Origin: SIG299 sp964544055
GTDB lineage: Bacteria; Bacillota; Clostridia; Lachnospirales; Lachnospiraceae
Direction of reading: 5' to 3'
DNA length: 64,000 nucleotides
NCBI GenBank assembly: GCA_964544055.1
Contig: CAZJAA010000002.1
Location: 1 to 64,000, forward strand
Part shown: piece by piece, positions 1 to 7,504 of the stretch
Numbering within the stretch: position 1 is the stretch's first letter
Layout of the letters: each line of letters begins with the position of its first letter
The notes under the pieces: generated by a model
Told to the model about the DNA's origin: nothing
What the model saw: the letters and a program-made list of their open reading frames with translations, nothing else
The model's database searches: none
Made by a program: the position numbers and the translations under genes

Positions 1-94
1 GCAGTTGCCGATTTCGTAATTTCTCAAATTACTGTCTTATCAGCACACAGCTATATTTTCTGCCGTTTTCTTTTTACCTTACATAGCGTTTTAT

Positions 95-1602
95 TTAATT
101 TTCGAGAAGCTTATACAACCCAAAGTCGTCCACGGTTCCCCAGCTTGCTGCGTTCGTACAGATGCGTACACCTATCGTCAGCGTCCCATCTGTTACCTCA
201 ATTTCCGGAATCACCGGATTTTGCCAGTCGGCATAGGTAGTCAGTTTAAATGCAGCCGTCTGTTCCTGACCACCTGTCACCGCATACAGTTCAAACGTGG
301 CGCCGCTCTTAAAATCACCACCCTGAGAATATGCCGTCAGATAATAGGTACCTGCTTCCAAGCCGGTAAAACTCTGTTCAATCGAAAACTTCATATCCGA
401 ATCCGGAGAAAAGAAATGGAACGACATATCTCCGGAATACGCATCCTCCGGATCATAATCTGAAGCATAACTGCTTGCCCAGCCGCTGCCGTATTTTTCC
501 CAGATTGGAGACTTGTTTTCCGTTGCCTTACCAACCGGAAGCCAGACACCCTCCCAGTAAAATACGCCTGAGGCTCCTGCCGCATTTGCTGCCGCAATCA
601 TGCTGGTCTGCCCCTGTACCGTTGCCGGATAGCCGTCCACTAAGTCATCCGTTCCTTTCAGGCTGTTGCCGGAACCGTCACCATCCTGCGAGGTATAACA
701 ATAGGATGTTTCCGCAATGACTACTTTCTTGCCGTATTCTTCACGAATTGTCTTTACAACGTTCTGCATATTTTTCATGCTGCCGTCCCAGAACGGATAG
801 TAGGAAAGACCAATCGTATCATAATCCAGTCTCCATCATCATTCAGATTTTTTACAAGCTGGTACAGCTTTTTGGATTCGTTGATTTTTGTATAATGTAC
901 CACAATTTCTATTTCCTGCTTTTTCTCCTCTGACACTTCACGGACTGCCTTACTTCCGGATTTTAACAAAGCAAGCACATTATCCGGATCAGTTTCTCCA
1001 GACATTCCGTAGTTGATTTCATTGCCAATCTGCACCATGCAGACATCCACGCCGGCAACCGGAAGCTCTTTTAAACTTGCTTTGGTGTAATCATACAAGG
1101 CATCTGTTTTTTCTTCCAGCGTCATATTTTCTCACGCTTTTGGGGTATGCTGCCGCTTCGGGTCTGCCCAGAAATCGGAATAATGGAAATCGATACAGAC
1201 TTTCATGCCATATTTCGTCGCCCTTTTTCCAAGCTCCACTGCCGATTTTACATTATTATTTCCGCCACCATAGCCGTTTCCGTTTTCATCATATGGGTCA
1301 TTCCAGACACGAAGTCGGATATAGTTGACTCCTGCCTCGGCGAGCGTCCAGAATACATCCTGTTCTTCGCCGTCAAAGCTGTAATATACCACACCGCTGT
1401 TTTCTTCTACCAGCACGGACGAAGCATCCATTCCCCGGATAAAATCATCCGAAATTCCCTCTACCGCTTCCACATAAACCGATGAAGCTTCCGGCTCTGT
1501 CAGCATGGTTACTGAAAAGCTTTCTTTTTTTCCACAGCCTGCCAATGCACCCAGACAGGCACCTAATAACAGTATCTGCATTGCTTTTTTCATACATTTC
1601 AT
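95..1602 (-). pseudogene. GH53 arabinogalactan endo-beta-1,4-galactanase lipoprotein, inactivated
   Basis: This is a broken secreted endo-galactanase that would cut the beta-1,4-galactan side chains of pectin. The N-terminus (from 1602, behind a GGGGG ribosome site) has a lipoprotein signal with lipobox LAGC. The GH53 barrel follows: GMDASSV, IRLRVWNDPYDENG, DFHYSDFWADP, QIGNEIN (acid/base Glu) and VVIAETSY (nucleophile Glu). The last ~130 residues look like a galactan-binding beta-sandwich of the CBM61 kind. Two lesions separate the three reading-frame pieces. An in-frame TGA at 1132-1134 replaces the Trp expected after TPKA. A one-base deletion near 829-833 shifts the frame; restoring one G gives GLDYDTIGLSYYPFWDG. 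Two independent lesions favour a true pseudogene over one sequencing error. The divergent AraC gene is intact and was probably its regulator. Confidence 0.88.
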
Positions 1603-1661
1603 TTGTATGTTCCCCCTTTTTTATTGTGTTATATCTCAACTGTATTGTAGCAATGTTTTGC

Positions 1662-1690
1662 TTGCTTTTCCATGGAGAAAATTATATAAT
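1662..1690 (+). promoter_or_regulatory. Promoter of the araC-type gene
   Basis: TTGCTT (1662-1667), a 17-bp spacer and TATAAT (1685-1690) lie 32 bp before the regulator start. The spacer holds the palindrome TCCATGGA, and the region overlaps the upstream side of the divergent galactanase gene, so it may carry operator sites for both. No equally good promoter for the galactanase side was found. Confidence 0.6.
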
Positions 1691-1721
1691 ATATACACAT
1701 TCTTGTCATGGAGATTTTTTC

Positions 1722-2591
1722 ATGTTTATAAAATACGGCAATTTATCCGAAGTTCATCCGGAAAGTTCTATGGACAAAACAACCCCCTGTGTCGTAAACA
1801 GCTGCGGTATGTACCGTCTGTATACCCATCCGGAGCTTCATACCGGTCGTCCGGATGGCAGACTAGATTACCAGCTGATTTACATTGCCGCCGGCAAAGG
1901 AAGCTTTCTATTTCAAAATAATACTCCCTGCATGCTGAATGCGAGACATATGGTGCTTTATCGTCCCGGTGAGCCACAGGATTATACCTATTATGGTGTG
2001 GACGCACCGGAAATTTACTGGATTCATTTTACCGGAAGCAGGGTAGAACCTTGGCTGGAAGACTATGGCATTTCTTCTGGTGAAACCATCCTTTTTACCG
2101 GTACGAACCCAATATATGCCCAGATTTTTGAAAAAATCATTTTAGAATTACAATTAAAGCAGGACTATTTTGAAGCTTCCACGGCACTTCTGCTGCAGCA
2201 GCTTCTTCTTTCCGCCGCACGCGCCAGAAAAGAAAAACAACCGGAAAATGTCAAAGTTACCTCCGAAGAAATCCGGCAGGCAGTCGGTTATTTTAATGAA
2301 CATTATCAGGAAAACATCTATTTGGAAACCTACATTGCGCAAAACTATTTCAGTGTCAGTTCGTTTTTCAGAAAATTCAAGCTATATACAGGCATGACAC
2401 CGCTTCAATATCTGCTCGACATCCGGCTTGCCAATGCAAAAAAACTGCTGGAGTCCACTAACTATTCCATTGGGGAAGTTGCTTCCCTGGTCGGCTATGA
2501 TAATGCTTTATATTTCAGCCGCCTGTTTCATAAGCACGTTGGAATTTCACCGAAAGAATACCGAAAAAAACAGGACAACTCCGTTCATTAA
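1722..2591 (+). CDS. AraC-family transcriptional regulator
   Basis: A 289-residue cytoplasmic DNA-binding protein. The N-terminal ~150 residues look like the cupin-like sugar-sensing domain (LDYQLIYIAAGKGSFLF, YRPGEPQDYTYYG, YWIHFTG). The C-terminal ~100 residues are a typical AraC double helix-turn-helix ending in SIGEVASLVGYDNALYFSRLFHKHVGISPKEYR. The open frame extends further upstream, but that part lies antisense to the galactanase. The ATG at 1722 has GGAG eight bases before it and matches the usual family length, so it is taken as the start. Its position opposite a galactanase suggests control of galactan or arabinogalactan use. Since that target is broken, the regulator may be orphaned or may act on genes elsewhere. 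Confidence 0.9.
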   Translation: MFIKYGNLSEVHPESSMDKTTPCVVNSCGMYRLYTHPELHTGRPDGRLDYQLIYIAAGKGSFLFQNNTPCMLNARHMVLYRPGEPQDYTYYGVDAPEIYWIHFTGSRVEPWLEDYGISSGETILFTGTNPIYAQIFEKIILELQLKQDYFEASTALLLQQLLLSAARARKEKQPENVKVTSEEIRQAVGYFNEHYQENIYLETYIAQNYFSVSSFFRKFKLYTGMTPLQYLLDIRLANAKKLLESTNYSIGEVASLVGYDNALYFSRLFHKHVGISPKEYRKKQDNSVH

Positions 2592-2620
2592 ACCTCCGGA
2601 ATTGTCCTGCTTTTTCTTTT
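2571..2620. terminator. Bidirectional terminator between araC-type gene and ilvB
   Basis: Arms 2571-2583 and 2597-2609 form a 13-bp stem with one mismatch. The + strand is followed by a long T-rich tract and the - strand by seven T (2564-2570). The left arm overlaps the last codons and stop of the AraC gene, so the protein C-terminus and the terminator share bases. Confidence 0.85.
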
Positions 2621-2672
2621 TTTATTTTTCTTTTTTTATTTTTCTTTTTTTATTTTTCTTTTTTTATTTTTC
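2617..2672. repeat. Four perfect 14-bp tandem repeats at the ilvB 3' end
   Basis: Four exact copies of a 14-bp unit (7 T, A, 5 T, C on the + strand) sit back to back at 2617-2630, 2631-2644, 2645-2658 and 2659-2672. The last copy contains the ilvB stop codon. Adjacent bases form partial further copies. On the + strand they extend the U-tract of the AraC-gene terminator. Confidence 0.95.
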
Positions 2673-4346
2673 TTTCTTTAAATCTTCTTCGGAAAATACT
2701 TCATCATTGCCGCCGCCCGGTGCAATCATCGGCCATACCTTGTCATCACTTTCAATCTGGAAATCAATTACTACCGGAATATTCAAAGCAATTGCCTCTT
2801 TTAACACTGGTTCAACCTCTTCCTTTTTCGTAACGCAGTATGCCTTGGCACCCATGGCTTCAGCCAGTTTTACAAAATCCACACAATCATTTAAAGTTGT
2901 GTAGGAATATCTCTGTCCGTAGAACAGATTCTGCCACTGGCGAACCATTCCAAGTACATGGTTATTAAATACCATCTGGATGATTGGAATATTATATCTC
3001 GTTGCCGTTGCAATTTCGTTCATATTCATACGGAAGCAGCCGTCACCCGCTATATTTACTACCGTTTTATCCGGGCACGCTACCTTGGCACCAATACAGG
3101 CACCCAGACCATAGCCCATCGTTCCGAGACCACCGGAAGAAATAAAGGTTCTAGGCTTTGTATATTTATAGTACTGTGCCGCCCACATCTGATGCTGTCC
3201 AACCTCTGTTGTAACTACTGCTTCACCGTTTGTTACTTTATACAGAGTTTCCATAATGAACGGACCGGTCAGTTTGCTCTCATCATACTTTAATGGGAAC
3301 TTTGTCTTCAGCTCTGCAATCGTTTCCATCCATTCTTTATGCTCTGTTTCATTCACTAACGGGTTTAAACGCTTTAATACTTCTTTTACGTCGCCAATTA
3401 ATGCCTTGTAAACAGTAATATTCTTGTTGATTTCCGCCGGATCAATGTCAATGTGAACAATTTTTGCTTTTGGAGCAAACTTTTTTGCATTACCTGCCAC
3501 ACGATCACTGAAGCGCACACCAATAGCAATCAGTACATCACATTCGGTAATTCCAAGGTTAGAAGCTTTTGTTCCGTGCATACCAAGCATACCGGTATAA
3601 TGCTCATCTGTACCATCCATGGCTCCCTTGCCCATTAAAGAATCACAAATTGGTGCATCCAGTTTTTCTACTAATTCCTTAATTTCTTCCGAAGCTTCCG
3701 AAATAACTGCACCACCGCCAACAAAAATCATTGGCTTTTTTGCTGTGTTAATCAGTTCTGCCGCCTCTGTTACAGCTACATCACAAATGGTATCGGAAAT
3801 CCGCTGAATTTCAGCAGGAGTCTTTGGTTCATATTCTGTTTCCGTTGCTGTAACATTTTTTGTAATATCTACAAGAACCGGACCTGGTCTGCCACTTTTT
3901 GCGATTCGGAATGCACGGCGTATTGTATCAGCCAGTTGGGATACATCCTTTACAATAAAGTTATGCTTTGTAATTGGCATCGTTACGCCAGCAATATCGA
4001 TTTCCTGAAAAGAGTCCTTACCAAGCAGGGAAACACCAACGTTTCCGGTAATGGCTACCATTGGAACAGAGTCCATGTATGCCGTTGCAATACCGGTTAC
4101 AAGATTCGTTGCACCCGGACCACTGGTTGCCAGACAAACGCCAACCTTTCCGGTTGCTCTTGCATAACCGTCTGCCGCATGGGCAGCACCCTGTTCATGG
4201 GATGTTAAAATATGTTTAATTTCAGAGGAATGTTTATACAGTGCATCATAAATATTTAAAACAGCACCTCCCGGATAACCAAAAATGGTATCTACTCCCT
4301 GTTCCTTTAAGCATTCTACTAAAATTTCAGATCCGTTTAATAACAT
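2664..4346 (-). CDS. ilvB: Acetolactate synthase, large (catalytic) subunit
   Basis: This thiamine-diphosphate enzyme condenses two pyruvates, or pyruvate and 2-oxobutyrate, in the first common step of valine, leucine and isoleucine synthesis. The 560 residues match the family length. The N-terminal domain has the TPP-activating Glu in SHEQGAAHAADGYARATG. The C-terminal TPP/Mg motif starts GDGCFRMNMNEIATATRYN and ends at the Asn pair in VFNNHVLG. It starts 29 bases after ilvD and shares its T-box leader. No ilvN regulatory subunit lies next to it, so either the small subunit is encoded elsewhere or the enzyme works alone. The final Lys/Glu-rich codons run into a 14-bp tandem repeat. Confidence 0.95.
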   Translation of the reverse strand: MLLNGSEILVECLKEQGVDTIFGYPGGAVLNIYDALYKHSSEIKHILTSHEQGAAHAADGYARATGKVGVCLATSGPGATNLVTGIATAYMDSVPMVAITGNVGVSLLGKDSFQEIDIAGVTMPITKHNFIVKDVSQLADTIRRAFRIAKSGRPGPVLVDITKNVTATETEYEPKTPAEIQRISDTICDVAVTEAAELINTAKKPMIFVGGGAVISEASEEIKELVEKLDAPICDSLMGKGAMDGTDEHYTGMLGMHGTKASNLGITECDVLIAIGVRFSDRVAGNAKKFAPKAKIVHIDIDPAEINKNITVYKALIGDVKEVLKRLNPLVNETEHKEWMETIAELKTKFPLKYDESKLTGPFIMETLYKVTNGEAVVTTEVGQHQMWAAQYYKYTKPRTFISSGGLGTMGYGLGACIGAKVACPDKTVVNIAGDGCFRMNMNEIATATRYNIPIIQMVFNNHVLGMVRQWQNLFYGQRYSYTTLNDCVDFVKLAEAMGAKAYCVTKKEEVEPVLKEAIALNIPVVIDFQIESDDKVWPMIAPGGGNDEVFSEEDLKKEK

Positions 4347-4375
4347 AAGCTGTCAATCCTTTCTACTTGTCACTT

Positions 4376-6040
4376 TTACTTTATTTCCAGAATGGCACCA
4401 CGGTTGCCGGAGGTTACCATGGAAGCATATCTTGCAAGATAACCAGTTGTCACCTTTGGCTCTCTTGGCTTCCACTCTTTTCTTCTTGCTTCCATTTCTT
4501 CGTCACTGATTAACACATCCAGCGTATTGGCATCAATATCAATCTTAATGATATCTCCCTCTTTTACAAGAGCAATTGGACCGCCGACCGCTGCCTCCGG
4601 AGATACATGTCCAATGGAAGCACCACGGGAAGCACCGGAAAAACGTCCGTCCGTAATTAAGGCAACCGAAGAACCAAGTCCCATGCCGGCAATGGCAGAC
4701 GTTGGATTTAACATTTCTCTCATGCCAGGACCACCCTTTGGACCTTCGTAGCGGATAACTACTACATCCCCAGCTACAATTTTACCGCCCTTGATCGCCG
4801 CAATGGCATCCTCCTCGCAGTCGAATACGCGTGCCGGACCTTCGTGCTGCATCATTTCAGGAACAACCGCAGAACGTTTTACAACGCCGCTGTCCGGTGC
4901 CAGATTTCCTTTTAAAATTGCAATACCGCCGGTCTGACTGTATGGATGATCAATCGGACGGATGACCTCCGGATTTGTGTTATGTACATCCTTGATGTTT
5001 TCTCCGACTGTCTTTCCTGTTACAGTCATTAAATCAAGGTTCAGCAGGTTTTTCTTGCTTAACTCATTCATAACGGCATACACACCGCCGGCTTCGTTAA
5101 GCTCTTCAATATAAGTATGACCTGCCGGTGCCAGATGACAGAGGTTCGGCGTTTTTGCACTGATTTCGTTTGCCATATCAAGATTCAAATCGATCCCTAC
5201 TTCATGGGCAATTGCCGGAAGATGCAGCATGCTGTTTGTAGAACAGCCCAGTGCCATATCTACCGTCAGGGCATTCTTAAATGCAGCTTCTGTCATAATA
5301 TCTCTTGGGCGGATATTTTTTTCATATAATTCCATAACCTTCATACCGGCATGCTTTGCCAAAATAATACGGTCAGAATATACGGCAGGAATGGTTCCGT
5401 TGCCCTGCAAGCCCATACCCAGAGCTTCTGTTAAACAGTTCATGGAATTTGCCGTATACATACCGGAGCAGGAACCGCAGGTAGGACACGCCTTGCATTC
5501 AAAATCTTCTAATTCTTCTGCTGTCATCTTGCCTGCGCTATGGGCACCGACTGCTTCAAACATAGAAGAAAGGCTGGTTTTGCTTCCGTTCACCTTGCCT
5601 GCAAGCATTGGACCGCCGCTGACAAATATCGTAGGAACATTCACTCTTGCCGCTGCCATTAACAGACCCGGCACATTTTTATCACAGTTTGGAACCATAA
5701 CCAAAGCATCAAACTGATGCGCCATTGCCATACATTCGGTAGAATCTGCAATCAAATCTCTAGTTACGAGAGAATACTTCATACCAATGTGACCCATGGC
5801 AATACCGTCACAGACCGCAATTGCCGGAAAGACAATTGGTGTTCCGCCTGCCATCGCTACGCCAAGCTTGACGGCCTCTACAATTTTATCCAGATTCATA
5901 TGCCCCGGCACAATTTCATTATAGGAACTGACAATTCCGACCAAAGGTTTTTTCTGCTCCTCCTTGGAAATACCAAGTGCATGGAACAAAGAACGATGTG
6001 GAGCCTGCTGTGCTCCAACTTTGACTGCATCACTTCTCAT
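4376..6040 (-). CDS. ilvD: Dihydroxy-acid dehydratase
   Basis: An Fe-S dehydratase that turns 2,3-dihydroxy-isovalerate and 2,3-dihydroxy-3-methylvalerate into the keto acids leading to valine/leucine and isoleucine. The 554-residue length is normal. Cluster cysteines are visible in NCDKNVPGLLM and CPTCGSCSGMYTANSMNCLTEALG. The C-terminal half carries GGPGMREMLNPTSAI and LITDGRFSGASRG, both typical of the family. The ATG at 6040 has AGGAGG eight bases upstream. It is the first gene of an ilvD-ilvB operon behind a T-box leader, so expression should rise when a branched-chain tRNA is uncharged. Confidence 0.96.
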   Translation of the reverse strand: MRSDAVKVGAQQAPHRSLFHALGISKEEQKKPLVGIVSSYNEIVPGHMNLDKIVEAVKLGVAMAGGTPIVFPAIAVCDGIAMGHIGMKYSLVTRDLIADSTECMAMAHQFDALVMVPNCDKNVPGLLMAAARVNVPTIFVSGGPMLAGKVNGSKTSLSSMFEAVGAHSAGKMTAEELEDFECKACPTCGSCSGMYTANSMNCLTEALGMGLQGNGTIPAVYSDRIILAKHAGMKVMELYEKNIRPRDIMTEAAFKNALTVDMALGCSTNSMLHLPAIAHEVGIDLNLDMANEISAKTPNLCHLAPAGHTYIEELNEAGGVYAVMNELSKKNLLNLDLMTVTGKTVGENIKDVHNTNPEVIRPIDHPYSQTGGIAILKGNLAPDSGVVKRSAVVPEMMQHEGPARVFDCEEDAIAAIKGGKIVAGDVVVIRYEGPKGGPGMREMLNPTSAIAGMGLGSSVALITDGRFSGASRGASIGHVSPEAAVGGPIALVKEGDIIKIDIDANTLDVLISDEEMEARRKEWKPREPKVTTGYLARYASMVTSGNRGAILEIK

Positions 6041-6062
6041 CTCTTTTTCCTCCTGTTACTGT

Positions 6063-6335
6063 GAAATAATAAAAATGCCCTAAACAGCCTTCACTGCTTA
6101 GGGCGAATTAATACATATCCGTGGTACCACCTAGCTTCAGAAATTACTTTCTGCACTCATTGTTCCGATAACGAGGAACAGCTCCGCCGGCTTCTACTTG
6201 GTTTCCCGTTCTTGCCGATGCTCCAAGGCTACCTTCCATAACTTTCCGTGAAAGACTCGCACCTACCGTCTTTTCTCTGACACATTAAACTATGTACTCT
6301 TCCTTATCCCAGCATATTAAAAAAATTATATTTTG
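6063..6335 (-). promoter_or_regulatory. T-box leader of ilvD-ilvB, probable valine specifier
   Basis: Read on the - strand, the leader ends with the conserved T-box core AGGTGGTACCACGG (6119-6132) and then a terminator hairpin just before ilvD. Upstream, a Stem I can be drawn. The distal AAGAC/GTCTT helix closes a GGTAGGTGCGA loop, an AGAGA motif precedes it, and a basal AAGG/CCTT helix closes the specifier loop. The 3' side of that loop reads GAAGGTAG, which puts GTA (Val, 6230-6232) in the specifier position, followed by a purine. An ATC (Ile) at 6217-6219 lies outside the loop in this fold. The T-box assignment is firm; the specifier is inferred. Confidence 0.9.
6071..6104 (-). terminator. 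T-box regulated terminator
   Basis: Arms 6077-6087 and 6094-6104 form an 11-bp stem (GCCCTAA on one side, TTAGGGC on the other, one G-U pair) followed on the - strand by ATTTTTATT. It would compete with the antiterminator formed by the T-box core. Confidence 0.85.
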
Positions 6336-6341
6336 CACTTT

Positions 6342-6370
6342 AGTGTAGCAAACTACTAACGTATTGTCAA
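6342..6370 (-). promoter_or_regulatory. Promoter of the T-box / ilvDB transcript
   Basis: On the - strand: TTGACA (6365-6370), a 17-bp spacer and TACACT (6342-6347). The predicted start, near 6335, fits the beginning of the T-box Stem I. A downstream TATAAT (about 6328-6333) is 34 bp from the TTGACA and is less likely to be the partner. Confidence 0.65.
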
Positions 6371-6403
6371 GTAGTAAAATTGATTTTTTTCATCAAAGTA
6401 ACT

Positions 6404-6612
6404 GGTTGTTTCAAAAAATGGGAACCTCTGTGTTTTATTTTCGTAGTCAAAAGTTCACATCACAATGTGATGTGAAACATTTGTGTGGACAGATGCTCTG
6501 AAAAGCTTGCTTTTCAAGACACATGTCTACACAAATATGTCAGCACGACTTTGTCGTGCGACCTTTTGACGGAATATATACATATGAGCAGCTCCCATTT
6601 TTCGAAACAACC
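6404..6612. repeat. Folded 209-bp element bounded by 20-bp inverted repeats
   Basis: The ends, 6404-6423 and 6593-6612, are inverted repeats matching at 19 of 20 positions. A second 8-bp closing stem lies inside (6446-6453 with 6563-6570). Three arms follow: a perfect 10-bp hairpin (6454-6476, 3-nt loop); a long arm pairing 6479-6495 with 6520-6536 and capped by an 8-bp hairpin (6499-6516); and a perfect 7-bp hairpin with a TTT loop (6543-6559). The whole can be drawn as a cloverleaf on either strand. No convincing protein is encoded. It resembles a small non-autonomous mobile element or a structured RNA. From 6613 to 6716 there are three near-copies of TGCCGGCAG (6652-6659 partial, 6672-6680, 6691-6699), perhaps the birA terminator, and no gene. 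Confidence 0.8.
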
Positions 6613-6716
6613 TGCTCCACACCACCCAAATGAGTAAAACAACAAGCTGCCCCCGGCAGCGGCTGACGGCTTGCCGGCAGGTTTTATGAATGCCGGCAGA
6701 CTCGCATTCGCTACCC

Positions 6717-7454
6717 TCACAACCGTATACTGACTTCCCCAGAATTTAGTACAACTCTCTTGCCGCCAGTTTCCACGATTAAGTGCCCCAATTCATCCAG
6801 CTCCACTGCTTTTGCCGGATAAGAACCGCCTGCCGCATCTGTATCCACCACAAGAACCTCTTTGCCAAGCAGAATAGAACGTTCCCTGCTTTCTGAAAGA
6901 AACTCTCCATTCCAAAGCGTCGGATACCACCGATTCAGTTCATTTAAGATTTCTTTCTCCAGCTTCCCCTTTTTGACTGCAAATCCGCATTCGTTCGAAA
7001 CCGACGTTGCAATTTTTTTTAATTTCTCCGGGAATTCCATGATACCTACATTGACACCAATTCCAACAATCGCATAAGAAAGGCTCTGCTTTTCGGCATC
7101 TAACCCGGCCTCGGTCAAAATACCACACACCTTTTTTTTATTTAATAAAACATCATTCACCCATTTAATTTGCGCATGCAGACCGCTGACACGCTCCACC
7201 GCATTTGCTACTGCCACTGCAGCCATGGAGGTAATCAGTACAGCACGTTTCAGATCCAGTTCAGGTCTAAGCAAAACACTCATATAAATTCCTTTTTCCT
7301 CCGGTGAAAAAAAGCTTCTACCCAGGCGGCCACGTCCTGCCGTCTGCTTATTTGCAATGACAACCGTTCCCTCCGGTGCTCCTTCCGCAGCCAGTTCTTT
7401 TAAATACCGGTTTGTAGAATCCAGCTCCTGAAAACATATTTTATTCCAGTTCAT
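6717..7454 (-). CDS. birA: Biotin--[acetyl-CoA-carboxylase] ligase, short form
   Basis: It makes biotinyl-AMP and transfers biotin to the lysine of biotin-dependent carboxylases in the cytoplasm. The 245 residues hold the catalytic domain: the STNRYLK segment, the biotin/ATP loop TAGRGRLGRSFFSP, KWVNDVLLNKKKVCGILTE, and a small C-terminal SH3-like domain. The N-terminal helix-turn-helix of BirA repressors is absent, so this is an enzyme only. It begins 50 bases after the chemoreceptor gene, but a terminator lies between them. Confidence 0.93.
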   Translation of the reverse strand: MNWNKICFQELDSTNRYLKELAAEGAPEGTVVIANKQTAGRGRLGRSFFSPEEKGIYMSVLLRPELDLKRAVLITSMAAVAVANAVERVSGLHAQIKWVNDVLLNKKKVCGILTEAGLDAEKQSLSYAIVGIGVNVGIMEFPEKLKKIATSVSNECGFAVKKGKLEKEILNELNRWYPTLWNGEFLSESRERSILLGKEVLVVDTDAAGGSYPAKAVELDELGHLIVETGGKRVVLNSGEVSIRL

Positions 7455-7474
7455 TTTCCGCAGTTCCTTCCGTT

Positions 7475-7503
7475 AAAAAGCCGGAGTATTCTCCGGCTTT
7501 TTT
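7475..7503 (-). terminator. Terminator after the PilZ chemoreceptor gene
   Basis: Arms 7475-7486 and 7491-7502 form a 12-bp perfect stem (GCCGGAG core with A/T flanks). It starts within a few bases of the chemoreceptor stop codon and is flanked by A/T runs on both sides. Confidence 0.85.
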
Positions 7504-7504
7504 A

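Noticed and set aside
1482..1721. 80-residue upstream extension of the AraC protein
   Set aside because: It is antisense to the galactanase 5' end, contains the promoter, and lacks a ribosome site; the ATG at 1722 has GGAG at the right distance.
6328..6370. TATAAT at about 6328-6333 as the -10 partner of TTGACA at 6365-6370
   Set aside because: The spacer would be 34 bp. TACACT at 17 bp fits better and also fits the T-box start.
6514..6720. 68-residue ORF on the - strand across the palindromic element
   Set aside because: It crosses hairpin arms, has low-complexity composition and no ribosome site.
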